A stretch of DNA of 64,000 nt from Tanytarsus gracilentus (lineage: Eukaryota > Arthropoda > Insecta > Diptera > Chironomidae), in NCBI GenBank assembly GCA_038502055.1, contig JAXRKN010000044.1, positions 1,336,001 through 1,400,000 of the forward strand, read 5' to 3'. The notes beneath the pieces were generated by a model that saw only the letters and a program-made list of their open reading frames with translations, was not told where the DNA came from and did no database searches. Made by a program: the position numbers and the translations under genes. Every line of letters starts with the position of its first letter. Within the stretch, counting starts at the first letter, position 1. This document shows positions 1 to 13,252 of this stretch, one piece after another.

Positions 1-1975
1 TTGCTGAACTCGTGACAATACCCATGCAGTTTTTAGCCTCACACGTGTAAGTGCCAAGACTACAAGCTCCATCTTTACCCGAAATAATTCGATGAATGTC
101 ACCGGGTTTAAGTTCAACTCCATCCTTAAACCATCTAAGTGTTGGCTGTGGAACTCCAATGACTTTACATTCTAAATTGACGGCACCCTCTTCGGTTAAA
201 ACCGCACGAAGACACTCCAAAAATCTTGGTTTCTTAAAGTGTCTCGGTATTTGAAGTTTAAGGAAGCAAGTTGATGTTGAATGTCCATATTCATTTGTTG
301 CAACACACTTCCATTCAGCCTGATCAACAAACTCAACACATTTAATTAAAAGGTGACAAAAGCCTACTTTTTCAGTCGCAATTTCATATTTTTCATTTGT
401 TTTGTCAATCGGCAAGTCATCGCGATACCACGAAAAAATCGGCTCAGTTGTTGCCTTAATTTGAACCGTAAATTTATATTCTTCATTTATTTTCGTCTCA
501 GTACTCAATAAACCTTTAATAAATTTAGGCGGTTGATTTTTTTGTTGAAGTTCAATTCGCTCGTTTTCATTGAGTTGATTTTGAATGTCTTCGAGGGTGA
601 GAACAGCTGAGCTTGTGGCTTCACCCATGCAATTTTTAGCAATGCAACTGTAAGAGCCGAGTGAGTTTGTTCCAGTGAGTTGATAGACGTCGCCAGGTTT
701 AAGTTCATGACCGTCTTTGAACCACCTTAGAAGAGGTGTCGGAAAGCCAACAACTTTGCATTCAAACGACACGAGTCCTTCTTCCGTGAGTATTGCCTTG
801 AGATTTTCCATAAATCTTGGTTTGCGATAATTTTTCGGAACATCCATGTGCACGAAGCAAGTGGAAATCGAGACAGTTCCTTCACTGCTTGTCACCACAA
901 ATTTCCACTCGCCTTCATCGCAATATTCTGCAGGTTTAATTTCTAAAATGTAAGATCCGAGTCCATCTTCGATTAATTTATATTTCTCGCTCGATTCAAT
1001 TTTTCCATCTTTGTTATACCAAGTGACAGATTTTGGCCATGGTGGCACCATAACTTGACAACCGAGTGTGATTCCATCGCCGATTTTAGATCGCATATTT
1101 TTCAATTCTGACGTGAAAATCGGCGGAGGTCCATGTGATTTTCCTCCAGGCTGTAGCGAGCTTTCTCTACTCGCACGACCAGATATGTGAAGTTTTGAGC
1201 TTGAATATGTTTTACCCATGCAATTAACAGCTTCACATGTGTAGGTTCCGAGTGAAGCTAGATCGTCATGTGGATTTGCAGTTAGTGCAAAAACATCGCC
1301 AGCTTTAATTTCTTTCGAGTCTTTAAACCACCTTAAAAGTGGAGTCGGAACACCGACAACCTTACACTCGAGCGAAACAGTTCCCTGCTCTGTGAGAATT
1401 GCTCGAAGCTCCTCTAAAAATTCGGGTGATTTGTAAGCTTTTGGCACTAGAAAAAGAATTCAAAATTTAATTAAATAATTTAAAAAAATAAATTTAAAAT
1501 ACCTAAAACATTGAGCGTAGCCAAACAGGAATTTCTCCCACCCAAATTTTCAGCCATGCACATCCACTTCCCTCCATCATCCAAAGTTATCGACGATATC
1601 TCCAAACAGTAAAATGATCCCTCATTGACGAAATTAATTCGATCATTTTCACAAATTCTCCGATCGTTTCGGTACCATGTGACACGAACATCCGTTGAAC
1701 TTCTTATCTCAACGAGGAGTCGCGTTCGTGTGCCAACTTTAGCGGCGAGATCATTGAGACGTCGAATGAAATTCGGAGGATTATCGCCGAATGATCGATC
1801 CTCGACATGTAATTCAATGTCTTTTTGTGATGTCTCTCCAGTATCGGTTTTAGCGTACAGAGTGTAATGTCCGGCATCGTCCCGCTGCACGTGCTGTATT
1901 GCCAGTTGAATTGCATTTTTTGTTTTGGTTATTTTGTGCTTTTCCGAATTCGCTATAGGTTTTCCGTCGTGTGTC
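1..1975 (-). CDS. Unc-89: Unc-89/obscurin-like giant muscle protein, partial (two exons, Ig domains)
   Basis: Two exons are visible: 1503-1975 and 1446 down to the left edge. They are joined by a 56-bp intron (donor GTATTT, acceptor CTAG) that splits a valine codon. The first exon begins inside an Ig domain (HDGKPI..., DAGHYTLYAKT) after a CACAG acceptor and then encodes a whole Ig domain (NFIRRLNDL...WYRNDRR...CMAENLGG). The second encodes five more Ig domains, the last cut by the window edge. They alternate between two types: one with ECKVxGxPxPxLRWFKD and CEAxNCMG, the other with a WY core and EWK..V near the second sheet. The PK-Y-KPxF linkers and this alternation match my knowledge of insect Unc-89 (obscurin), an M-line protein organising myosin in sarcomeres. 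The SH3, DH-PH and kinase regions are not in view. Another Ig-rich muscle protein (titin/stretchin type) is possible but less likely. Both termini are missing. Confidence 0.85.
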
Positions 1976-3085
1976 CTGTGGCGAGAGATTTAAAGTTAAA
2001 AAAATGCTGACTTTTAAAAATTTTGTGCTGGAAAATTTGAAGTTTTTAAAAAAAATTGTTCGTTAGAAGATTTTGAAAAAGAATTGTCCGTTATATAAGT
2101 TTTTTGAACCCTAACAGTGACGTCTATTTATTAATTGAACAGCCATTAAAAGTTCAAAAGCCGACAACCTTTAATCAGGGCAATTATTAAAGCCTTTCAT
2201 AACAAAGCGTTAAATTTACCACTCAAATTCCATCAACTTAATTTTTTTCTGCAAACTCATGAAATTCTTCCATTGTTTACCAAAACAATAAAGCGAGGAG
2301 AATTTTCTGTTTTCATAACGCATTTTACGGTATTTGCCATTCACATTCATAACAATACATCAAAAGCGAGGGATGAAAATAATTCACACGCTGAGCAGAA
2401 GTTCAAAAGCCATATGAGAGGTGGAAATTACACGAAAGACTCTTTGTAATCATGGTTGATGTAAACAAAAAGTGTCAGAGAAATCCTCCGACGTCAGTTG
2501 AAGATGAAAATTACAAAAATAACTCTCTCGTCCATGGTGTTCGACGAAAGCTATGAAACATGCTGTGAGAAGTTTGTATACACATGTCGTAAGCAAGCTT
2601 TTCCTCTTCACGCTCTCGTGAGAGAACCGGAGAAAATTCGTTTGTGTGTAAGGAAAATTTTAAATAACTTCGCCACAATACACAAAACATGCATACACAG
2701 AAATTGTTTTATGGACTCACGAAAAATTTTCTCATAAAAATTCCGAAGGGAAATTAAGAAGAAAATATTTTCTAATCTGTTGCACTTCGTGCTCGATATT
2801 TTTGTTATTTTTGGGGAAAAAACTATTTAAAGCACAAATTTTCTATGCCAGAGAGCATATATTTAATGCATAATGATAGCTCAAGGGAGTTTCATTAGAG
2901 CGATTCACATTTCATTATGGGAGATTTAGAAAATTTGAAATTGCTGTGAGCATAGTAAGTGGTGTTAAGTGTATATGCTATTAATTAGTATGAATTTGAT
3001 GTTTCTGCAATATTTTGAATAGATTGAATTGCATTTAAATTATCAAGATTTTATTTTTATGCAAATCGTTAAAAAAATTTAAGAT

Positions 3086-3147
3086 TTTTAACGGAAATTT
3101 GTTTTTTAAATCTTTTTTATCGGAAATTTGATTTTTAAATCATTCCT
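3086..3147. repeat. Short tandem duplication, about 31-bp unit x2
   Basis: Two adjacent units share TTTTT(A)ACGGAAATTTG-type sequence followed by a T-run and AAATC. The second reads TATCGGAAATTTGATTTTTAAATC. They differ at a few positions, consistent with an old local duplication in non-coding DNA. No function is suggested. Confidence 0.6.
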
Positions 3148-6100
3148 AACATATTTTTAAATGGTCCCATAATTTAGCACTGAGAATTGAATATTTTATG
3201 GACTCATTTTATTTATGTTCTGACTTATGAATATTTTTAAAAAAAATCATAAAATCTTCGCAAATATTTCGCAGTTTAAAAAGAATTTTTATTATAAACA
3301 ATTTTTAAAATTCGCCGCTTCGATCACCAACAACATTTTTCTCAAATTACCTTTTCGTATAAACCGACGAGTTGGACGACACGGTGCTGTAAATTTTATC
3401 ATTTGGATTCGCGGTTTTGCAACATTTGCTGCCCATTTTTTAATCTTCTTATGTTACTCGAGTCTCGTCAATTTTTTCTACATTTTAATGCAAATTTTTT
3501 GCATTCACAACTGAACCATAATTTTTTGTGTGACTTTTCTTTTCTGTTGGCAAAATGATTCTTCATAATCATCATGAATTGCACAAAATAAACTCACTGA
3601 AGCGACTCTTTTCATAAATTCTTCACAACTCTCTCGTTCGTGTTGAAAATTTTTCATGTGATTTATGCAAGCAATTATGAAATTGTTGAATGGAATTTTA
3701 GAATCGTAAAATGTCTCTCAAAAATTGTGAAACAATTTAAAAATAAATTTCGAATTTACCTAAATTAAAAATTAAAATCTTCTTCAAAACTCTGAAAACA
3801 TGAAATGCATCGATACTTTAAATTAAATATTCATGAAAAGTTCTCTGAGGTTTCGACAAACTCTCTTTCCATCTCGAGTACCTCAATTTTCAATTAATTG
3901 AGCATGGAAAACTTTTTTTGCCTTCTCCACAAAAATTTCTCTCACATCTGCGCCATTAACGAAAAAACTTTACATGTGCTTGAAATTATTTAGTAACGCC
4001 GACGAGGAAAAACTAGATTTCGTGGTAAAGTAAAAATAAATAAAACGCCAAAAGGCATTACACTCTATTTTTTAGTGTATACAACATGATGTCGATGATC
4101 GAAAGATAAATTTATCAGACGCTCAAGTTAAAAGAAAATAAAAAGTTAATTATTCTTTTTCTGGAACAAGTTTTTTTTTAATTTTCGATCGTAAAGTTTT
4201 TACACGATGATTTATTAACCTAAGAATGAAGGAAAATCTTGAGATAAAGTTAACTGATTTTTGCGTAACTCAATAATTTTTTACTAAATTCAACAATTTT
4301 ACTAAATTTTAACTTTCAAAAATTAAAATTAAAAATTGCGCTTTAATCACCCTCAAATTCGCACACATCATCCGACATAAATATAAGAAATATTGCCTTT
4401 CGAGTTCTTCACTCTAAATTATTCCCAGTTGATCAATTTCTCATAAAAAAAAGTTGAGCAAAAGAAGAAAAAGTTTTTTTCGAAAGTATATTTGCTCAAT
4501 ATTTACTCAAAGTGTTTTGGCAAGCAAATCAGACAGATGTGTGCTGAAGCCAAATCCCTAATAAAAATGTTGGGAAATTGAGATTAATGACGAAAAATTG
4601 TTACAAACTCTCAGACAATGATTTTGATATTTTTTGTTCATAATCCTTTTGATGAGATTTTCTCTAATAAAAAGAAAACGGAAATTTAATCGGATTATCG
4701 TTATTAAATTAGTCGCTGTAAATGTCAAGAGATGAAAGATGATGAAGAAAGAATGTTTATTGTAAAGTTCATAATCCGTGGATATCCTCGAGGGCTTTGA
4801 GATAAAAAGAAGAAGAGAGAAAATAATTTAATTTTTTAAAGCGACTTTTTTGAATTTTTAAAGGCTTAATTTTTAGGATGCAAAAGTAAATTGTGGAATC
4901 TTCAATTAAGATCTCGTGGTCATGTAATAAATTTGTAAATCAGAATTTACAATAAAATTTTTAAGACATTCAATGCGCAGATAGCAAAATTTGATAATCC
5001 ATGAAATTTAATTAAAACTGAGCAACTGAAAATATTAAAAACTTTCTCAATTAATTGATAGCGCGAGGAAGTTGAATAATTGAATTTTTGCTCGCGCCGC
5101 TCCGAAAAGTTTTGAACAATTTTTAATTACACGCAATGTAAAATTTCAATTTTTGATGTTAATGAAAATAAATTTGAAGAATTTCAATTTGAATATTTTT
5201 TTCTGCAGCCCTTAAAATTTCCATCGTTACTCCTCGAATTAAAATTTGAATCATAAGAAACGCTCCCATGAATTATTTACGGCCAACATTCTTCACTTAA
5301 TTATAATTTTTGTCGGGAAACAGAAAAAAAAAGAATTTTCACAGAGTGCGAGACATTTTCAAGGCTAAAAAACTCATGCCGTCATTCGTGAATTGTCACA
5401 ATTTCATTTTTTACTCTCAAGTGTAAGGAGAGAGTGGAACAAGTTATGAAATAATCATCTGGTGAGTTTTGTTTGTGTCGTCTTCAAGCGTGCGGCCTTT
5501 TCAATTTGTCGTCCACCCACGCAATCTTTTTCCCCAATCGTCTTCATATCACATTTCTTTCTCACATTCTTTATATAACTCGTGGCCACGTCTCTTTTTT
5601 TATCACTCGATGGTGATCATTCGCGAAAGATATTTTTCAATTTTTTGCTCTTTTCTGGGGAAAATATTGCGAAACTTTTTTTTTGGCTCTTGCACTTTTT
5701 TTATTGCATTGAACTATTTTTGTGTGAAATTTTTTGGGGCGAGACCTTAAAAATTTCGATTATTTTCTTTCTCACTCAAAATTCAACCGGAAAACGATTT
5801 TCGACTAGACGCGCTGGAAAATTTATGACAATTTGTTCTAAATTTAAAACCGTCACGACAGAAAAAATTCAGTCCGATATTTTCATTCGATCGCGGCTCG
5901 ACTCAAACTGTTGCTCTTGCTCTTGATGATCATCATCCGCTGAACGTTGCGCTGAATTCCTCTCACGAAAAAAAAAAATAAAAATTAATTTCCACTTTTC
6001 GTGTGAAAGTTCTTCCGATTTTTTCTCATCAAGATGAAGAAAATATTCCCGAAAATGTTTATGAGTGTGTATGTTTGTACATTTTCTCATCATCGGTGAG

Positions 6101-6329
6101 TTTTCTCTCTCTTCTGCTTCGATTATGAGATTAAAATCATTGAGAATTTTCTTTTGTTTGATTTGAAGCTCAATTGAGAAAGTTTTAATTGATTTTCATT
6201 CAATCGCTTTGAGGGATGTTGAGGAATTAATCTAAAGTATTAAAATTGAATTTTTGAATCGATTAAATGTTCTTAGAGAAATTAAATCTGTGCAATTTTT
6301 GTTGGGAATTTTTTTGAGTGAAATTTTGC

Positions 6330-6432
6330 AAAAATGCGTCACTAAAAACCGTTAACAATTTTTTTAAAAAGTTAAGTCATAAAATTTGTGTCTTTGTTAA
6401 ATATTTTTAACGGTTTTTAGTGACGAATTTTT
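6330..6432. repeat. Foldback/MITE-like element with perfect 19-bp inverted arms
   Basis: The arm CGTCACTAAAAACCGTTAA at 6337-6355 is perfectly complementary to 6407-6425. Allowing one outer and one inner mismatch, the arms extend to roughly 6331-6360 and 6402-6431. The spacer is only about 50 bp. Transcribed or single-stranded, it would form a long hairpin. No coding capacity and no clear target duplication were seen. It could be a tiny MITE derivative or a DNA-level palindrome. Confidence 0.75.
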
Positions 6433-7857
6433 GTTTATATGAAAATTTATTATTCTATATAAAAAATTATAGCAGCTATTATAGCAAATATTAAAACTTT
6501 ATAGCAGTTTTTAAAATTTTTCATAATTTTATCTCCCACATATTTTTCATCAAAATAAATTTTTGCCCTTAAAATTATTTTCACATTGCATACATAAAAT
6601 TGAAAATTGCTGAGAGCTTTTCATACATAAATTTTTCCTCCTCAATTCGCTCGAAAAAGCAGCAAAAGGACTTTATCACTGAGTGCAAAATAATAGCTCT
6701 CGAACACTTCAAAACTTTCTGTTATTTCAGCGAATTTCAACAATGTCGAGATGAGTACTTATGAAATTTAAAAGTTTATCGGAGTGAAAAATGAATCGAT
6801 GATTTTGAGTATTTAGGAATTATTTAACAGATGTTGTTGCAATCGGAGATTTTTCTCATTATCGAGTTTTAAACCCCTTTTCATGAAAATGACCTTAACA
6901 TCATAACACAATTTTTTCACTCGCAAAATTCTCATGATCGCGGCGAATGTTTTCGCTTGTTCAGCTGTGACTGCCAAAATTGTCTTCCTACCGTTAATAA
7001 TTTGCTTGCCAAAATGACTCGTCTCTCTCTTTCATTTTTTTATTTTTAAAATCCATTTGTGTGTTTTTTTATTTATAAATTTCCTTACTCACGTCTACGA
7101 CTAAAATACGGCGAGAAAATTTTATTTTGACTATTGCGAGAAGTGAAGAATTTGTTTTATTTTGATATGGAAAATGATGGAGGCGATAATGAGTAAAAGT
7201 TTATTGCACACGACTGATAATAAAAAAATTGCATGCAAGGTGTGGACACTAAATAAATTTTTAACTTCATTTAAAAATTATTTTTTTCTTTTAAACAGTT
7301 TAAGAGAAATATTTCATCCAGGAGAGCGAAATAAAATTCCAGTAATCCGAGATAAAAATCTAGTTTCTCCCCCTTGAACATTTTATTGCTTAAATAATTG
7401 TCAATATCATCACCATTAGTCCACCTACAAAAAGCTTTTACCTAAAAATAAAAACTCCTCATAAACATTAGCCGCAAACTCATTCCATATGCGATATATT
7501 TTAATGTGACTTGATGAAAAATTTAATTTCTCTAATGAAGCTGATTGATATCTTTATGTGAAAATGTTCTCTTTCCTTATGGGAGGTCGAAAGACTTTTT
7601 TTAGACGAAATAATTTTTTTGCTGTCAATTTGTTTGGGATAAAAGCAGAAGAGAAGAAACGTGACGCAAAAAAAAGGAAAATAGAAATTAGACTTGCAGA
7701 TGAAATTTCTAATTTTCCACTCGATAAATTTGAAAATAGAGCAGAAAAAAGTGAATGAAAAAATAATTTTACATAAAAACTGCCAGCATGGAAAGTTTCT
7801 GAACATTTATTTAATTTTCCAACCATCATGAGCCGAATGAGAAAGTTTGTTAATCTC

Positions 7858-8025
7858 TTACGCTCCTACCACATGTACGTAACCCGACAGTTGACCGGCT
7901 TTCATTAAATTTACATAATTCACAGGCGACATTCGGGCGTCGACATTTGCGGTACATTTAATCGGAAAATTAAAGAGGACTTTTTCGTGCGTTGAGAATT
8001 TTTGGAAGAGATTTGAATTTAATTT
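7858..8025 (-). other. GC-richer island with an open minus-strand frame, unassigned
   Basis: The composition here (CGACATTCGGGCGTCGAC, ACCCGACAGTTGACCGG) stands out from the AT-rich surroundings. On the minus strand a frame is open from about 8025 to a TAA at 7858. It includes KCTANVDARMSPVNYV and ends in GYVHVVGA. I do not recognise the peptide, and it has no upstream ATG of useful length or obvious splice acceptor. It could be a terminal exon of an unknown gene or a conserved non-coding element. Confidence 0.25.
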
Positions 8026-8971
8026 TTTTCTCATCCCTCAACTTTTTCCTGTTTGATTAACCGCAGACTTCCGAACATCCTTCCTAGAATTTTCTCTCTA
8101 ATCTCCGAGAAAATTTCAACCACATTTCTCATTCAATTTAATCTCGGATCATTGACATTGAAGGACATCCTTAACGACGTTTGTATCATATTTCGAGTGC
8201 TTTACATTAAAATTTAATAATGTTCTCAACAGTAATAAAAAAATACTTGGAAGTAGCTCGATGCTCCACTTTATTCAATTTCTATAAATTAATGTAACTC
8301 TCTCAATGAAAAATCCCAAGAATGGACACAGAAATAAATTTTATTTAATAATAAATTTGATTAATTTTTCAAATCACAATTTTTCAATGTCCTTACTTAG
8401 AATTAATGTAATTAGAGACAATCGTCTTCGGACCTGGATATCAAATGGGGACAAACTGAGTAAAGTTTATTGATGCAGAAATAATTTGAAAGTTAAAATA
8501 TGGCAGCAACAAGAGATGACCTGGATCTATATCAGCGAAGCACAATAAAGATTGTCAATTAATTAATTAGGGACACGGTCGAGGTTGATAGTGAAAAAAG
8601 AGTCGATCCAGCATTTTAATCTCCTTCACAAATTACTGGCAGCACTAAGAGTAAAACAATTAGTGTTTAAGCACTTTGCAGAAGAACAATAACGTGCACA
8701 ATATTTAATTGAGAAAAAAATCTTGTTTAGGAAAAAAGAGGTAACATTTCAAAGGAGTGGGTGGTAATTAAGAAAGCTTACTTTTAATGGAAGGACAAAA
8801 GTTTTAAATTTCTGGGTTAATGCTGAACAATGAGATGCCCCATAAAATGGCTCAAGTGAGACTTAGAAGGGGAAAATAAATTGACAATTTTTATGTAATT
8901 TTAAAATGTTGTTTAAGTAAGAGAGAAGAGTCTTCTTAGAAAGAGATGGTCAAGGATGTATGGGAGGAAAA

Positions 8972-9031
8972 ATTATAGAAATAATTTTTCTTGATTTTAA
9001 AAATTATAAAAATAATTTAACTGGATTTTAA
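8972..9031. repeat. Short tandem duplication, about 30-bp unit x2
   Basis: Two neighbouring units, ATTATAGAAATAATTTTTCT and ATTATAAAAATAATTTAACT, are each followed by (T)GGATTTTAAA or TGATTTTAAA. This is a local duplication in non-coding DNA with no function suggested. Confidence 0.55.
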
Positions 9032-12000
9032 AGGAGTTGTGGTTAAATTCCAGTGGTCACCTCTTAGTCATCAATCAATTTCAACTTTGATTTTAATTTA
9101 AATAATTGTCAAAAAATCTTGGATGTAAAATAATGAAAACATTGAAAACACTTATGTGAACATTGAACTCTCTATATACATCAACTTCTAAGCTAACCAA
9201 CGTCACATTTCACACCTGAAAATTTTCATATCCTATTAAACTTAACCCAATTTTCCAGCAGCAATAATCCTCTGAATAAAATTATTCATGCTCACCATTC
9301 GATCGTTATAGTATCCAAGTCCTTTGGCAGCGCTTGAATTGTCGCTGAAAGTTCCACATTGGAATCCTTAATGCAAAACACTTTATCATCATTTTCCTCA
9401 AATTTGAACATTTAGTTGCACAAAGTGATGTCGAAGCTCTTTTAATCTGTGTATGAATAATTTTCCGCGCTGTTCAATAATGAATTCACGTTCTACTTAT
9501 GCTTAAACTCTCTCTCATACACTCATCACCACATCCTACAAGAGATTTTCCTTCAAATTAAACACAATAAACCCCCGAGAATTTTCATCTTGAGCTTGTA
9601 AATTATCTCAAGAATTCTTTTTTTTCTCTCTTTCGCGGAGATGAAAAAATTTGCATAAACTCTAGCGCGTTCGCATAATCAAGTGTCATTGCACTATAAA
9701 TTATGCAAATCTCTTCGACTCCTCTAAACAATGCACACGCGAAACAATAAATTATTTTAATGCGATCTCTTTTGTTTCACTAATTATTTTATTTATTTTT
9801 TCATACTGCACTTTTTAATGATGTTGAAGAAGAGGAAATTCACTTCAGAATTGTTTGTAGAATAATTAAATTATATATGAGAGAAATTCGAGGGAAAATC
9901 ACTTTAAAACTTTGTGAGAAATTTGTCAAAATTTAAAAAATAGTTTTCGAACTTTTTTCACTCCTGGATTTAAATTTTACTAAAATCAATTTTTGACATC
10001 ATCCGAACAATTTCAAGTTTCAACTTATTTTAATTAATTTTATACTGCACCAAACTTGATCTACAGCTTTTTGAACTCAACTACACTCAAAATCAACCCT
10101 CGCAACGGTTCATAGTAATTTTTCATGTTTCAAACTTTAAAATTGGATTCATTAAAACCAACGATAATGACTTTATGTTGATCTCATTAAAACTATGCAG
10201 ACATTGAGTGCAAGAGTTCTTTTGTAAAATTTGCCTCTCAAATGAAGCAAACAAAAATAATGGAATTGAAATTATTTCATTTTAAATTTTTCTCTTTTCA
10301 CTCTTTTTCAACGTTGCTCTCATGGCGCGTTATAAATAACCTTACATCAGACCCAGTTAAATATTATTTCATACACTGTAGAATGAATATTTTCTCCTTT
10401 ATGGCTGCATTGCTAGAATAAACGTACGCTCGATGTGTATTTGGCGGGCTTTGTGGGAGTTTTATGAAGTTCACGAAATCTTTAATTGTTTAATTGCAGA
10501 CACGCGATTTTGCGGCTTTTGGTTTAATCAAAAAAAATTTAATAAGAATTTTTTAAAATTTTTTTTTAAAATTTTTGAATTGACTTTTGGAAGACTAAAA
10601 AAAATTTTAAAATTTTGATTTTTTATCATCAAAATTGTTGCGATCAATTTTTTTAATCGTTGAGTTGTTCATTTGCAATTTTAAATTACATTTTCTTGAA
10701 TCGTAACCGCAAAAACTCGGCATCGCTGTTTAACTGTGTGGAAGTAAAAAATTGCAACTTCTACGTTAATGCGAGAGCCTGTGAGCATTAAATTTATGCT
10801 GCAGCATTGCAATTTTCTAAAAATAATGGAGTCACATACATAAAAAAGTCTTCCTGAAATGCGATAGAATTTTTTTCGTAATTTTACAGTGCTTATTATG
10901 CTGCACTCTCGATAATGCATGGCAGTCGGAAAGTCATTAAGGTGTAATTTGTAATGTGGCAAAAACTGTAATTAACTAAAGATGAAATTAATTGGTTGCA
11001 AATCAATTAAATTCAATATTTAGTTGCGTGTTTGCAATTAAAAATTGTTTTGTGGTTGGAAAAATATTAATTAATTTATAATTTAGAAAATTTAGTAAAT
11101 TTAAAATAAGGAAATAAAATATTCTAAAATTTTCCATCTCAGACATTCTGGCTTGTGCAGTGGAAATTTCTCAATATTTCAAGGTATTTGCGTTTTTCGT
11201 CATGATAAATCGCACGAGTATCTTAAAATCCGATCAACATGTCAAAAAAACCTTGTCTCACAAGCAAGATCAAGTGAAAATTTTTGTTTTTCATCGTCAT
11301 GCTGAAAGGAAAAATATTAAACGAGAGAGAAATGAAAAGTTATGCAACATGGTGAATTTCCTTTTAATATTTTCCTCATGATTAATCTTCTCCAAAATAT
11401 AACACGATGATTATGAAACAATTTCAGTTTCAATTAGTGTCGACTTTTATTTTTCTTTTGTTTTTTTTTCAGACTTTTTCTTTTCTCTCTCATTTCTTTT
11501 CCTAATCTATATCGATGATTTCATTTTTCTTTTTCTGCGGTGCTAAAAATAATCCAGGGGAGATATTTTTTCCAACACACAAACGTGCAAATTACGTCGT
11601 TCAATTGTAAACTATCAATTTAATCTTCTGCACCACTTTTATAGCTCAATTTTTCCTCTTTATACTTTTTTTACTTCGCGTTTCCTCTTCTTCCTCATTT
11701 TTCTTTCGAGCGAAGTGAAAAAAATTCCACACAAGTGCACTCTTGATGCTATTTTTAGAATTTGATAAAATTTTTCAATTTTGATCGCATTTTTGAGTAG
11801 TTTTGCATTAAATTCACAAATTTTCACAAACTTTTCTTACTTTCACTTTTTTTCGTTCACTTTAAAATCTTTTTTTCCATCGATCGAGTTCGTTAACTTT
11901 AAAAATTTCAACTTTGAAATTTCACTAAAAATGAGAAATAAAAAGAAAATTTTTCCGTGTCACGAAACGAGTATTACGTTCTTCACCAGACTTTCGATCC

Positions 12001-13252
12001 CGAGTGAGGAGATTTTTCTTTTTTTTCGTAAAAATTTTCTCAGCCGGCAAATTATGAAAAAAAAAAGATTAAATGCTCACATTGAGAGAATATTTTTTTT
12101 ACTGTTTTCCATCCTCTCGCACATTTTGAGACATAACGCGATCATCTCACAAGAAAACATGCCAGACGTAGTGCTCACAACTTCTTCGTACGTTTGAGAA
12201 GTTTTTTTTGCATGCAGCTGTGAAATATTAACACGTGGTTTGATAAATTTTGTTATTTTGGAGAGAGTGAAAAAAAATATGTCATTTTCTTTCCTTCCGC
12301 TCTAACGAATGTTTTTCCAACTCGACATACTCTTATGACCCATAATGTTTGTGTGCGGTGGAATGTGACAATGAGGGAGGAAAAACTTTTTTTTGAAATT
12401 TAGCTCTCTGCAAAAATATCTTTCTCAATTTAACTGTTTTTCTTTGTCACATGAATTACGACGGCATTGCAGCAATGTAAAGAGTAAAAACATACAAGTT
12501 GTGTCTGAGCAGAAAGTTCTACGTGCTTTTTATTAGCTAAAGAATAATTTTTGTTTTAAAATTCCCAGTAAATAAAAAAAAATTAAATTTATTAAAATTT
12601 ATTAATTTTAAATTCTAATAAAAAATTTCAAAATTAAAACTTAATCGATAAATTAAGAAAGCACTGAAAATACTTGCCTGAAATTCAAAATTTAATTGAA
12701 TAAACTCGAAAATGATAGAAATTTTATGTGTAAACTTTTTATTTTATTTTATTTCCTAATTGACACTTCAAATTATTAATTTTCTCTAAAGCTTTTTTCA
12801 AAATATTTTCAGCGAAATTATTTTTTTCACTGGGCATTTAATTAAGCACTAAAAAAGAGAAGCTCTAAAAAGTTCATGTTTGAGGAGCGCAGAAGAAAAG
12901 TTGGCAAAATTTATTTATGTTTTTCTTATGTGTGTTATTTTATTGAATTAATGGAAAACGCAGATGTGGTGTGTACATAGCGTTCGAGGCGTAATGTTAT
13001 TTTGTCAAGAGGAAATTTTCATCTGTTCATGTTCTCACTGCTTTTCTTATCTCAACCAACTTTTTATTTCCACTACGTCAGCAAGAAATTTTTTTCAACA
13101 CTTTCCTTATGGGATAAAAATTTATGAAAACTTTCTATTTTTTTCTCAATTTTCTTAATGTACTTTGCTCTCAATTTTTTATTTAATCAGCAAAAAAAAT
13201 ATAACAAAAAAAAATGCAACAAAAATTTTTAAAAACCTCGAAAGAATATTTT

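Larger units (their letters stand above)
1976..13252. other. 11-kb stretch without a supportable gene
   Basis: This is AT-rich sequence with many homopolymer runs. Open frames here are short, lysine/phenylalanine-rich and lack recognisable domains. The Unc-89 exon at 1503-1975 starts in the middle of an Ig domain, so at least one earlier exon must lie to the right, in this stretch or beyond it. I could not identify that exon by eye, so part of this stretch is probably an Unc-89 intron. Separate entries describe a foldback element (6330-6432), a GC-richer island (7858-8025) and two short tandem duplications. Confidence 0.6.

Noticed and set aside
2498..2737. 79-codon plus-strand frame with several cysteines
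   Set aside because: No signal peptide, no recognised motif and no splice or promoter context. It lies in non-coding sequence and ends in a typical AT-rich tail.
7080..7140. Good-looking minus-strand donor GAC|GTGAGTAAG as a possible Unc-89 exon end
   Set aside because: The adjoining frame (KIKFSRRILVVD) is short, has no Ig features and no matching acceptor was found.
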